Shown here in pieces: positions 55,996 to 64,000 of a stretch of 64,000 nt of DNA. The notes below the pieces were generated by a model that was not told the DNA's origin, made no database searches, and worked only from the letters and a program-made list of their open reading frames with translations. Made by a program: the position numbers and the translations under genes. Numbering within the stretch: position 1 is the first letter of the stretch; each line of letters opens with the position of its first letter. The DNA is from Entomospira culicis (GTDB taxonomy: Bacteria; Spirochaetota; Spirochaetia; WRBN01), in assembly GCF_028748145.1 (NCBI RefSeq), contig NZ_CP118181.1, positions 1,054,211 to 1,118,210 on the forward strand. The letters are read 5' to 3'.

Positions 55996-58478
55996 TGCGT
56001 ACATTACACACGCTATGCATCGCTATTATCATCTTATTATGGTCGGGTTCTCTTTACGCTCAGAGCAACCCAAGTGAGATCCTCAAGCAGTATGACACCT
56101 TTTTGCCCAGAATCTCTCAAAAAACGCCACTCACCCGCACCTTTTCTCCCGATGAACAGTGGATTCTCGCCCAAGCCTTCTACCTGTTAGGCGATTTCGA
56201 GCAAGTAAAACCTCTACTTCCTCCGCTCTTACGCCACGCCACCATCAAGCATCAGGCGCAACTGCTCCAACTCACCATCGCCAGCCAAGAGCAAGATCGC
56301 AATCTACGTTCCCTCCTTACCAACGCTCAAAGAGGCAATCTCCTACCAGCTACCCTCACCACCGAGACGCTCCCAGCATGGCTGGCGCAACAATCCCCCA
56401 ATCAACAACATTTTACCAAAGAATTTGATAAGATAAAACGTAATCCCTCGGCGCTGGAGCAAGCGCGAGAACAATTCCCTGCATTCCACCCCCATCGTGT
56501 CGCCATTGAACGCCAACTTGCCAGCCTCTACACCCAGCAAGGCAACAAAAATGCCCTCTTTAACCTTGGGCAGAGTGCCTCGCTAAGGGAAGATCGCCTC
56601 ACCTTTCGCTATAATTTGGCTAGCCTCTATGCCGACGACGCTCAACAACAAACCATTATGCTTCAAGAAATAGCCCAAGATCGTAGCGAAGCTTTACGCA
56701 TTCGTGCCAACTTTTCCCTCTATCTCCAAGCTCTCGCGCAGAACCACAGCGCCAATCAAGTACGTTATCGAGATGCGCTCCTTAACGACCTCCCGAACAA
56801 TACCATCTACCATCTTTTCATCCAACTGCAAGAGAGCTTTCAGCAAGCAAATTACCCCAAAAGTATCTCCGACGCAAATCGCCTCATCAACCACCGCGCC
56901 TTTGCTGATTTACCCAAATCAGCACAACTCTATGCCTATGAGATCCGCGCATTCAGTCGTACGCGTCAAGCCGATACGCGCGCAGCGTTGACCGACTACA
57001 CCCTCTTAACCGAACAATCTCCGCAACGATTTCGCTGGCAATATGCCCAACGCATCCTCCAACCATCTCTTAAAATGATCGCCCCAGCCGAGCTTGATCT
57101 TCTGCAAGATCTCGCCTACCGCGCCGACGAACAGAAGCGCATCCTCTTTCTCTTTATCTACCACGCCTATCTCCAAGGCGATATTCCCAAAATGGAGCTA
57201 CTACTCGCACAAACTCAAACTATTTGGAAAAAAGATCCGCTCTATCTCCTCTTACAAGCCACGCACCAGCGGTATCTTCACCATTACCAAGAAGCCGCCG
57301 AATTTTTCCATCTCGCCGGCAAAGCCCTCGATGCTCACCCCAGCCAACAAGCTCTAGCGCTCATGCACAGTGCCACCAACTACGCCCAAGCAGAAAAAAT
57401 GCTCGAAGCCAACTTTCAACTTAGCGCCCTCCTCAAACTCGATAGTAAACATTTAGAGGCGATCGACGTTAAATTTCTCCTCGCCCAGACGCTCCTTAGC
57501 CAAAACCAAACCATTAAAGCCCTCGATCTCTTTGAAGAGAGTTATCAATTGAGCCTCAAACCAACCCGACAGATTCCCTTTCTTTTGGAAATTCCCCCGC
57601 AAAAAGAGATCTTTCTCCAATATTACTTTGCGCTCCAAGCCATCTCTGAAGAGCGTGCTAGTCAATTTTTTGCCGATATCACCACCAAAGCACCCAAAAT
57701 TGCCCAAGAGATCAGCGACCATTACGCACAAGATCTCTTCAATCAAGGTAAATATAGAGAGTTCGCGCTCCTGCTTAACGCCACCCGACCACTTGCCCCA
57801 GCCTCGCGCCAAGCCGATCTCCTCTATCAACATGCCCTTGCCTACGAACTCTCCCAGCAAATGGCTAAAGCAAAAGCTCTCTACATCGAGCATTTATCCT
57901 TATACCCCAACGATCCACGTACCCTAGCCATCGCTAGACGCCTCGCCTCTCTCTCCACCTACCAAGAGCTTCAACGCATGCTCTTCCCACCCACCACTAA
58001 CAACCAACCAACCCTGCCCCTCACCGAGACGACTACGCCAATCTTTGTCATCGCGTGGGTAGAGAAGAGTCCGACCAACGTCCAAGCCAAAAACTATCAA
58101 TGGCTTGCTGATGCCTATTTTGATCTTGCCCCACCCCTCGAGCGCACCCAACGCCTACGCCTTTTAGCCCGCTTCTATCAACGTCAGAACGATCTCCCTC
58201 GCGCCCTTACCCACTGGCAAGAGCTTCTCAACCAGACCAAACAACCAGAAGATCATCAAGAAGCACGCGTTGCTCGCTCGCGTATTTACGAATCTCAAGG
58301 GCAACTCGCCCCTGCCGTACAAGAGCTTATCATCCTTGCCAACACCCTCAAGCCCTGGCCACAAGAGGCATTCAATGCCCTGCAACTGGCGTATGATTTC
58401 TGCATCACCCACCAGCTTACCCCTCAAGCGGAACTCATTATGCAACGCATGCGCACCGATTATCCTCAATTTTTATAA
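55995..58478 (+). CDS. Exported TPR-like repeat protein
   Basis: The 827-residue product has a signal peptide (TLHTLCIAIIILLWSGSLYAQ) and is otherwise a long series of helix pairs resembling tetratricopeptide repeats, for example ALALMHSATNYAQAEKMLEANFQLSALLKLD and LYQHALAYELSQQMAKAKALYIEHL. No other domain is visible. It probably acts as a scaffold in the periplasm. The ATG at 55995 overlaps the stop of the Clp ATPase (TAATG), so both are made together; longer in-frame starts inside the clp gene are rejected. Coupling of an exported repeat protein to a cytoplasmic ATPase is unusual, and the link may be only one of expression. Confidence 0.78.
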   Translation: MRTLHTLCIAIIILLWSGSLYAQSNPSEILKQYDTFLPRISQKTPLTRTFSPDEQWILAQAFYLLGDFEQVKPLLPPLLRHATIKHQAQLLQLTIASQEQDRNLRSLLTNAQRGNLLPATLTTETLPAWLAQQSPNQQHFTKEFDKIKRNPSALEQAREQFPAFHPHRVAIERQLASLYTQQGNKNALFNLGQSASLREDRLTFRYNLASLYADDAQQQTIMLQEIAQDRSEALRIRANFSLYLQALAQNHSANQVRYRDALLNDLPNNTIYHLFIQLQESFQQANYPKSISDANRLINHRAFADLPKSAQLYAYEIRAFSRTRQADTRAALTDYTLLTEQSPQRFRWQYAQRILQPSLKMIAPAELDLLQDLAYRADEQKRILFLFIYHAYLQGDIPKMELLLAQTQTIWKKDPLYLLLQATHQRYLHHYQEAAEFFHLAGKALDAHPSQQALALMHSATNYAQAEKMLEANFQLSALLKLDSKHLEAIDVKFLLAQTLLSQNQTIKALDLFEESYQLSLKPTRQIPFLLEIPPQKEIFLQYYFALQAISEERASQFFADITTKAPKIAQEISDHYAQDLFNQGKYREFALLLNATRPLAPASRQADLLYQHALAYELSQQMAKAKALYIEHLSLYPNDPRTLAIARRLASLSTYQELQRMLFPPTTNNQPTLPLTETTTPIFVIAWVEKSPTNVQAKNYQWLADAYFDLAPPLERTQRLRLLARFYQRQNDLPRALTHWQELLNQTKQPEDHQEARVARSRIYESQGQLAPAVQELIILANTLKPWPQEAFNALQLAYDFCITHQLTPQAELIMQRMRTDYPQFL

Positions 58479-58534
58479 AAAAGATAACATGATTTCAATA
58501 TTTTAAAAAAATCATACAAAAAAGGAGCTAATTT

Positions 58535-58951
58535 ATGTCAAACCCAACAACCCGTATCCATATCACCCCGATGCAGGTACGCACCTATGAGTGCGACTAT
58601 GCCCAAGTGGTGAATAACGCCAACTACCTCAAATATTTTGAGCAGGCGCGCCATCTCTTTAGCTTAGAAGACAATATCGATACGGTCGCGCTTGCCCAAC
58701 GAGGTATCGTTAGCGTGGTGGCAAAGATTGAGATTAAATTTATCCGTAGCCTCAAGGTCAACGACAACTTTGAGATTCACACCCGCATCAAAGAGCATAC
58801 GCCCGTACGCGTGCTTTTTGAGCAGACCATCTACAAAAAAGATGAACCCCAGCAAGCCATCACCCATGCGCTTACCACGGTGGCGTGCATTGTCGATGGC
58901 AAGCCTGCGCCCTTTCCTTTAGATATTTTTGCCTCGCTCTTTGCAGAATAG
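58535..58951 (+). CDS. YbgC-like acyl-CoA thioesterase (hotdog fold)
   Basis: The 138 residues fit the 4-hydroxybenzoyl-CoA thioesterase group: the loop TYECDYAQVVNNANYLKYFEQAR with the catalytic Asp, a long hydrophobic helix, and IEIKFIRSLKVNDNFEIHTRIKEHT. It would hydrolyse short- or medium-chain acyl-CoA. AAGGAG lies 7 bases before the ATG. The family is clear; substrate unknown. It is followed after 42 bases by an unknown gene on the same strand. Confidence 0.88.
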   Translation: MSNPTTRIHITPMQVRTYECDYAQVVNNANYLKYFEQARHLFSLEDNIDTVALAQRGIVSVVAKIEIKFIRSLKVNDNFEIHTRIKEHTPVRVLFEQTIYKKDEPQQAITHALTTVACIVDGKPAPFPLDIFASLFAE

Positions 58952-58993
58952 TCATCAATCTTGATAATATTATCCATTGAAAAGGAATACCTC

Positions 58994-59575
58994 ATGATAA
59001 AAAGTGCTTATGAGCGCGCCATGGAGCGCGCCAATCAAATCGCTATCGACCCACAATTATCTAGCCTCAAAGCAGGGCAGGAGCTGGCAGGCTTGCTCTA
59101 TAAAGAAGGCTTAGCTCACTTTGTGAAACAGTGGCACACAATTGATCAACAGGATCGAGCTACCTATCTCGCTGGATTGCTCAAAAGTCTCTTGAGCAAT
59201 ATCGTTTTACCCCAACGTCCCGAACAACAATCACGCATTACGCTCACGCTCGATGCCTTACAAGCCGTAGACCCCACCCTCGAGCCGACACTTCATGCGC
59301 TAAGTCAATTACTCACCAGCTATACGCCTCAATACCAAGAATTTAGCCAACAGCTTAGCCAGCAATTGCAACAACATCTCGACCAAAAAGAGCGCGCCCA
59401 CTACGCCCGCACTGGCGAGCGACGCGCCTTTACTCTGCAAAGCGATCCCGAAGTGGCGACCCTTTATGCCGATGAGATGAAGAAATTTCAGCTACACTTC
59501 AGCGAGCATCTCACGCAACACAAATGGCGCATCCTTCAACAACTGGATCTAGATCCCGAGCAATTCTCCTTCTAA
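58994..59575 (+). CDS. Protein of unknown function, helical
   Basis: A soluble 193-residue protein, predicted almost entirely helical with many Gln and Leu residues (SQLLTSYTPQYQEFSQQLSQQLQQHL). It opens with MIKSAYERAMERANQIA. It has no signal peptide, membrane segment or known motif. AAGGAA lies 6 bases before the ATG at 58994. It may belong to a small conserved family of spirochaetes, which I cannot verify. It ends 4 bases into the convergent coiled-coil gene. Confidence 0.68.
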   Translation: MIKSAYERAMERANQIAIDPQLSSLKAGQELAGLLYKEGLAHFVKQWHTIDQQDRATYLAGLLKSLLSNIVLPQRPEQQSRITLTLDALQAVDPTLEPTLHALSQLLTSYTPQYQEFSQQLSQQLQQHLDQKERAHYARTGERRAFTLQSDPEVATLYADEMKKFQLHFSEHLTQHKWRILQQLDLDPEQFSF

Positions 59576-60309
59576 ATGACTTGGCGTTTAATGCTACTCA
59601 AACGAAAGTCGCGGATCATCGTATCAATTGCTTGATAAGCGGGCAGTTCTTTGTCGTAATGAAGCGCATCGAGGAGTGACTTGAGACCATTAAGAAAGAA
59701 GCCCACCTCCTTGGTTGCCTCCAAGACCGCTCGCTCGATATCGGATAATTGATGACGATAGCTCTGCGTGAAGGCTAAGAGCGCATGGGGTTCACTTTGA
59801 TCGCGTTGAGAGACTAACATCCGCATCTCTTGCTCTAACGGCGTCAACCCCGAATTTCCCGTAAGCGCGTGATCTTTACGCAATTGCATGCAGAGGCTAT
59901 GCCAATGTTGTGCCTCAAATTGTTGGATTGCTCCATATAAATGCGACAGCTCGGGAAATTCTTGGTACGGCACAAAAGAACATTTAGGATAATGTTGATA
60001 GGCTAGCGCCATACGCGCAATCTCCTGATTTAAGGTCGCGTGCGCGCGCTCTTTACGCACGAGCGCTTCTCTTGCCTCTTCTTGTTGTTTTTGATAATGC
60101 TTATGAAGATCTTGCACATGCGCAAGCTCATTAGTTAAAAAAACTTGAATATCTAACCCCTTGCGTTCGGCAAGTTTGTAACGATCATGAAACCCATCGC
60201 TAAGCTCTTGGGCGTTGGGAAGCATCGCTTTTAACTCTTCATACTCTTGATAAATGATCCGCATCTGTTCACTAATCCAGCGCTCATCTTTACGTTTAAA
60301 TAGTGCCAT
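59572..60309 (-). CDS. Coiled-coil protein of unknown function
   Basis: The 245-residue product is helical and coiled-coil-rich in its first 120 residues (HKHYQKQQEEAREALVRKERAHATLNQEIARMALAYQHY), with two Cys residues about 50 positions apart that do not form a zinc motif. No family or catalytic signature. ATG 60309 (GGAG 7 bases before it) is preferred over 60312. It lies 55 bases after mazG on the same strand, so it may share that transcript. Confidence 0.68.
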   Translation of the reverse strand: MALFKRKDERWISEQMRIIYQEYEELKAMLPNAQELSDGFHDRYKLAERKGLDIQVFLTNELAHVQDLHKHYQKQQEEAREALVRKERAHATLNQEIARMALAYQHYPKCSFVPYQEFPELSHLYGAIQQFEAQHWHSLCMQLRKDHALTGNSGLTPLEQEMRMLVSQRDQSEPHALLAFTQSYRHQLSDIERAVLEATKEVGFFLNGLKSLLDALHYDKELPAYQAIDTMIRDFRLSSIKRQVI

Positions 60310-60363
60310 CATTAAGCTCCTTTTATTGCTTTTTTATCTTCATGCTACAGCCCTGACCAGTCC

Positions 60364-61227
60364 TTACGTTGACGATGATACCGTGCCATTATTAAGCTCT
60401 TTCTCTTGACGTTCTCGTTGTTTGGCAACCTGCCAAGCTTCTTCCATCTCTGGACGAAGATCGGCGCAAGGGTTCAATCCTTTTGCTTCTAAGATCTCTT
60501 GCACGACGCCAAATCGACGCAAAAATTTATTATTCGCCTCATGAAGCGCCTCACTCACATCGATCTTTAACGATCCTGCTAGGATCGCCGCGACAAAGAG
60601 CAGATCGCCAAGCTCCTCCTTGATATGTTCTTGGGGGTGGTGCTCTTCAATCGCCTCTTCCAATTCGGCAAGCTCTTCTTTCAGTTTGAGCAAAACCTCT
60701 TGTGGGGAGTCCCAATGAAAACCGACTTTGGCTGAGGCCTTCTGCAATTGAAAGGCCTTCTCCAGCGGGGGCGCACCCCGTCCAACCCGAGCGAAGAGCC
60801 CACCTACTTCGGCACGTTTACCGCCGGCAATCTCACGCTCTTTCATCTGCTTCCAGTGCGCTAATCCCTCACTAGCCGTAGAAGCTTCCTGATCGCCAAA
60901 GACGTGCGGATGGCGACGGATCAACTTCTCGTTGAGTTGGGTAAGTGCGTCGACCAAGAAATGCTCCTGCTTCTCGCGCAGAATCGAAGCGATCATCGTG
61001 ATGACTAAATAAACATCGCCAGTCTCTTCAATCACGCCCACCTCATCTTGACGATCGATAGCATCAATCAACTCATAGACCTCTTCAATTAAATTCTTCT
61101 TGAGGCTCTCGGGGGTTTGCTCTTTATCCCACGGACAGCCGTGCTCGGATCGTAACTCTTGTAAAATGGCATTGAGTCTAGCAAACTGTGCGACCTCGGC
61201 TTGGGAAATAGTGTTATCATCTTGCAT
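60364..61227 (-). CDS. mazG: Nucleoside triphosphate pyrophosphohydrolase MazG
   Basis: MazG hydrolyses nucleoside triphosphates to monophosphates and pyrophosphate, keeping aberrant nucleotides and possibly ppGpp levels in check. The 287 residues contain two MazG domains: the first with CPWDKEQTPESLKKNLIEEVYELIDAI and EETGDVYLVI, the second with EELAELEEAIEEHHPQEHIKEELGDLLF, both with EExxE and ExxD metal-binding sets intact. Length is normal for the two-domain form. GGAGCAATCA precedes the ATG. Confidence 0.93.
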   Translation of the reverse strand: MQDDNTISQAEVAQFARLNAILQELRSEHGCPWDKEQTPESLKKNLIEEVYELIDAIDRQDEVGVIEETGDVYLVITMIASILREKQEHFLVDALTQLNEKLIRRHPHVFGDQEASTASEGLAHWKQMKEREIAGGKRAEVGGLFARVGRGAPPLEKAFQLQKASAKVGFHWDSPQEVLLKLKEELAELEEAIEEHHPQEHIKEELGDLLFVAAILAGSLKIDVSEALHEANNKFLRRFGVVQEILEAKGLNPCADLRPEMEEAWQVAKQRERQEKELNNGTVSSST

Positions 61228-61311
61228 TGATTGCTCCTTCTCTCTGATGTAAGATAAAAATTCTTTTCTTGATAATAAAGATACAAATAGATAAATTATT
61301 TAGATATAATA

Positions 61312-63147
61312 TCACAAATGATTCTCCTCATTTTGCACGATGCGTTTTAATTCGTCTATCAAAAGACGGGCTTTTTCGTGGTTTATTTTGGCAACACGTG
61401 CAACGTTAGCGATGCTCTGTCTACTGATTGCACTAAGGCTACCGTACTGCACCAAGAGTGCTTGCGCCCGTTTGGGGCCAATGCCATCGATAGATTGCAG
61501 GCGCTCTAAGTGGAGGCTCTTATGGCGTAATTTTTGGTTGTAACTCGTGGCGACGCGGTGGGTCTCGTCGCGAATGGCTTGAAGCACCCGCAAGGCAGGG
61601 GAGCCTTTTTCTAGTATGATGGGATCGGATTGATTGGGCTTGAAGAGTTCTTCCTCGCGCTTGGCGATGCCCACCAATGCGACTCTCTCTTCTAGGCCTA
61701 ACGCCTCTAAAACGCCAAACACCGCCGAGACTTGTCCCTTTCCCCCGTCGACCAATAAGAGATCGGGCAAGGGGAGATCCTCGTTAATGAGGCGGGTAAA
61801 ACGGCGTGCGACGGCTTCGGAGAGGCTCTTAAAGTCGTTAATTTCACCCTCTTTGATGCTCTTCATACGAAAGCGTCGATAACCCGTACGATAAGGGAGT
61901 CCGTTGCGAAAGGTGATGAGGCTTGCCACGGTAAAGTGTCCGCTTAATTGAGCAACGTCGAACCCCTCAATGGCGCGGGGGAGTTTGTCCATCCCCAGCG
62001 CATGTTTGAGATCGATTAAGGCACTCTCCTGCGAGGTTTCGCGGGTGAGATCTAACATGGCGTTGTCGTAGGCCATGCGGATAAGACGAAGATCTTGCTC
62101 CTCGATAGGGGCGCTCACCTTGAGGCGTATGGCGCTCTCCTCTTGGAAGTAACGGCTCAAATCGAGGGCATTGGGCGGACTGTCCAAGTAGACAATGTCT
62201 GTTTCGCGATTCTCTTCACTCTCATAAAATTGAATTAAAAATTGCTCGAGCACTTCATGATCCTCTCCGATCTCCTCGAGGCGGAAGGTCGCCTTGTCGA
62301 GCATTTTTCCCTCACGCATGCGTAACACGACAAAGTGATAAAGACCATCATTACCAGCCATACCCACATAATCACGGCGCACATCGTTACGATCTTCTAC
62401 CCCTTGTTGCTGGCTCATCGCTTGCACAGCTTTGAGCGCATCACGTAAGGTGGCGGCACGCTCGTACTCCATGGCGTTTGAGGCCTGTGCCATCTGTTGC
62501 ATCAGGTACTTAGAGAATTGGACGATCTTGCCCGAGAGAAGCTCTTCCACACGGGCGATCTGCTCTTGATAGGCTGATTCGGTCGTTAAGCCCTCGACGC
62601 AAGGACCAAGACATTGCTTCATGTGGTAGTAGAGGCAGGGGGTTTTGCGCATCTTGAGTGGGACAGGCTTACAGGGGCGAAGCGCAAAAGTTTTGTTGAT
62701 GATCTCTAGGTAAGTATCAAGCTTTTGGATACCCGGATAAGGGCCATAATAGCGACTACCATCCTTCACAATGGTGCGCGTACGCATCACACGCGGAAAA
62801 GGTTCGTTGGTAATGCGGATCATCGGGTAGGTTTTTTGGTCACGTAGGGCGATATTATAAGGCGGTTGATAGCGCTTAATAAGGTTGTTCTCCAAGACAA
62901 GCGCTTCGTACTCGGTGGAGACAACCGTGAATTCAACGTTATGCGCCTTAGAAAGCAGGTGTTGGGTCTTCATCGATTTGTCGTTGAAATAACTTTTAAG
63001 ACGATTCTTTAAGTGTTTGGCTTTGCCCACGTAGAGCACTTCGTGTTGCGCGCCACGCCAAAGATAGACCCCCGGATCTAAAGGAGCGGAGCTCACTAAA
63101 AAGCGTAAGTGAGCTAAGCGCGCTTGTTTTGGCGAATCCTGATGCAT
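61312..63147 (-). CDS. uvrC: Excinuclease ABC subunit C
   Basis: UvrC makes both incisions in nucleotide excision repair. The 611 residues show the N-terminal GIY-YIG nuclease (PGVYLW, VLYVGKAKHLKNRLKSYF), a Cys cluster CKPVPLKMRKTPCLYYHMKQCLGPC, the UvrB-binding UVR helix pair, the RNase H-like 3' endonuclease domain (GFDVAQLSGH, LLVDGGKGQ) and a C-terminal (HhH)2 with IDGIGPKRAQALL. AAGGGAG precedes the ATG at 63147; a longer frame to 63180 is rejected. Here the first Cys cluster is intact, as in iron-sulfur-bearing UvrC proteins. Confidence 0.95.
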   Translation of the reverse strand: MHQDSPKQARLAHLRFLVSSAPLDPGVYLWRGAQHEVLYVGKAKHLKNRLKSYFNDKSMKTQHLLSKAHNVEFTVVSTEYEALVLENNLIKRYQPPYNIALRDQKTYPMIRITNEPFPRVMRTRTIVKDGSRYYGPYPGIQKLDTYLEIINKTFALRPCKPVPLKMRKTPCLYYHMKQCLGPCVEGLTTESAYQEQIARVEELLSGKIVQFSKYLMQQMAQASNAMEYERAATLRDALKAVQAMSQQQGVEDRNDVRRDYVGMAGNDGLYHFVVLRMREGKMLDKATFRLEEIGEDHEVLEQFLIQFYESEENRETDIVYLDSPPNALDLSRYFQEESAIRLKVSAPIEEQDLRLIRMAYDNAMLDLTRETSQESALIDLKHALGMDKLPRAIEGFDVAQLSGHFTVASLITFRNGLPYRTGYRRFRMKSIKEGEINDFKSLSEAVARRFTRLINEDLPLPDLLLVDGGKGQVSAVFGVLEALGLEERVALVGIAKREEELFKPNQSDPIILEKGSPALRVLQAIRDETHRVATSYNQKLRHKSLHLERLQSIDGIGPKRAQALLVQYGSLSAISRQSIANVARVAKINHEKARLLIDELKRIVQNEENHL

Positions 63148-63236
63148 AAACTCTCCCTTAACAAATCTCTGATGCCACACTAAGTATAGCCGATTTTACG
63201 AAAAAAAGTAAGAGTCTAGATTTTCGGCAAAAAACC

Positions 63237-63265
63237 TTGACGAAATCGATCTTTTTTGAGATATT
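63237..63265 (+). promoter_or_regulatory. Possible promoter of htpG
   Basis: TTGACG is followed after 17 bases by GATATT, or after 19 by TATTAT, about 53 bases before the htpG ATG. No CIRCE or other heat-shock operator was seen in 63181-63317. Confidence 0.4.
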
Positions 63266-63317
63266 ATAAAGGAAATCAAAACATATCTACATTCCAAAGA
63301 AGAAAGAAGGATACAAC

Positions 63318-64000
63318 ATGGCAAAAAAAGAGTTTAAAGCCGAAGTTGATAAGCTATTAAAGCTAATCATTCACTCCCTTTATTCACACAACGAGATCTT
63401 TTTGCGAGAGCTCATCTCCAATGCAGGCGATGCCCTCGATAAGATGAAGTTTCTCAACCTTACTGATGAAGCGTTTAAACATGAACAATTTGAAGGACGC
63501 ATCGACATCTATCTTAACGAAAAAGAGAAGAGCCTCATCATCAGCGACAACGGTATCGGTATGGATGAGAACGATCTCAATGAAAATTTAGGCAAGATCG
63601 CCCACTCTGGTACCAAGCTCTTTGCCGAGAAGCTCACCGGTGATGCGCAGAAAGATTCCAACCTGATTGGTCAATTTGGTGTGGGCTTTTATAGCGTCTT
63701 TATGGTGGCACACAACGTAGAGGTTATCAGCCGAAAAGCCGGAAGCGACAAGGCCTTCAAATGGACAAGCGATGGTCAGAGTGGCTACACCGTAGAAGAT
63801 GCCCAGCGTGATGCACACGGAACGACAATCATTTGTCATCTCAATGATGAACATGTCGAGTATGCCCAGCAATATCGGGTTACCTCTCTTATCGAGAAAT
63901 ACTCCAACTTTATCGCCTTCCCCATCTTCCTCCACTACGAAGAGCAAGAGTATACGCCCGAAGGCGAAGAGCCCAAACCTGCTACCATGGTAGAAAAACA
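63318..64000 (+). CDS. htpG: Chaperone HtpG (Hsp90), 5' part; gene runs off the window
   Basis: The first 227 residues of a bacterial Hsp90 are present, without a stop, up to the window end. The GHKL ATPase domain is clear: FKAEVDKLLKLIIHSLYS, then FLRELISNAGDALDKMKF with the catalytic Glu and nucleotide-binding Asn, LIISDNGIGMDENDL, the lid region KIAHSGTKLF and LIGQFGVGFYSVFMV. AAGGA lies about 7 bases before the ATG at 63318. It diverges from uvrC. Confidence 0.95.
   Translation, partial: MAKKEFKAEVDKLLKLIIHSLYSHNEIFLRELISNAGDALDKMKFLNLTDEAFKHEQFEGRIDIYLNEKEKSLIISDNGIGMDENDLNENLGKIAHSGTKLFAEKLTGDAQKDSNLIGQFGVGFYSVFMVAHNVEVISRKAGSDKAFKWTSDGQSGYTVEDAQRDAHGTTIICHLNDEHVEYAQQYRVTSLIEKYSNFIAFPIFLHYEEQEYTPEGEEPKPATMVEK

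Overview
The window is a chromosomal segment of a bacterium that I think is a host-associated spirochaete, by inference only. Supporting points are a 23S-5S rRNA unit with its own promoter and no 16S beside it, many exported lipoproteins and coiled-coil or TPR proteins of no familiar family, a water-forming NADH oxidase, the methylerythritol-phosphate route (ispG, dxr), and a few large proteins that recall families seen mainly in spirochaetes. Sigma-70 promoters close to TTGACA-17-TATAAT are easy to recognise, and most genes have AGGAG-type ribosome binding sites. A subset of genes has no such site and starts 6-10 bases after the -10 box, which implies leaderless mRNAs.

Bases 1-2822 hold the 3' end of an MmeI-like type IIL restriction-modification enzyme, followed by a GNAT-ASCH fusion and a separate ASCH protein. 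Bases 3004-8535 carry a D-2-hydroxyacid dehydrogenase with an AEC-family permease, an exported lipoprotein with a WHH-type HNH nuclease domain, a convergent cytoplasmic HNH protein related to DUF262/DUF1524 C-termini, and a GntP-family permease. Bases 8584-11943 are the 5S-23S rRNA unit on the minus strand. Bases 12055-19766 form a defence-like island: EVE-McrB and McrC, then divergently a three-gene operon (membrane-associated HNH-like protein, coiled-coil protein with a C-terminal membrane anchor, CbbX-like AAA+ ATPase), and a convergent two-TM protein. The three-gene operon is the best candidate for an undescribed system.

From 19930 onward the content is mostly core. A leaderless-start operon holds a small membrane protein, a pseudouridine synthase, ptsI, der and two exported proteins (19930-26515). 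A minus-strand operon has a TrpR-like regulator, mtnN, ispG, acpS and one unknown (26581-29728). Then come topA, tRNA-Gly, a lipoprotein pullulanase and an NADH oxidase. The cluster 37651-44590 is frr, a 33-codon small ORF, uppS, cdsA, dxr, rseP, purA and a second pseudouridine synthase: ribosome recycling, isoprenoid carrier and phospholipid synthesis, and envelope proteolysis, nearly all overlapping by a few bases. The minus-strand run 44577-49307 joins uvrB to an exported protein, rdgB, an XRE regulator and a FecR-domain lipoprotein.

The last part (49385-64000) has a band-7-like membrane protein, a large unknown protein, a phosphodiesterase, a rhodanese, a Clp ATPase with a decayed second AAA+ module coupled to an exported repeat protein, a thioesterase, two unknown coiled-coil proteins, mazG, uvrC and the 5' part of htpG, which runs off the end. 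No CRISPR array, insertion sequence or replication origin was seen.
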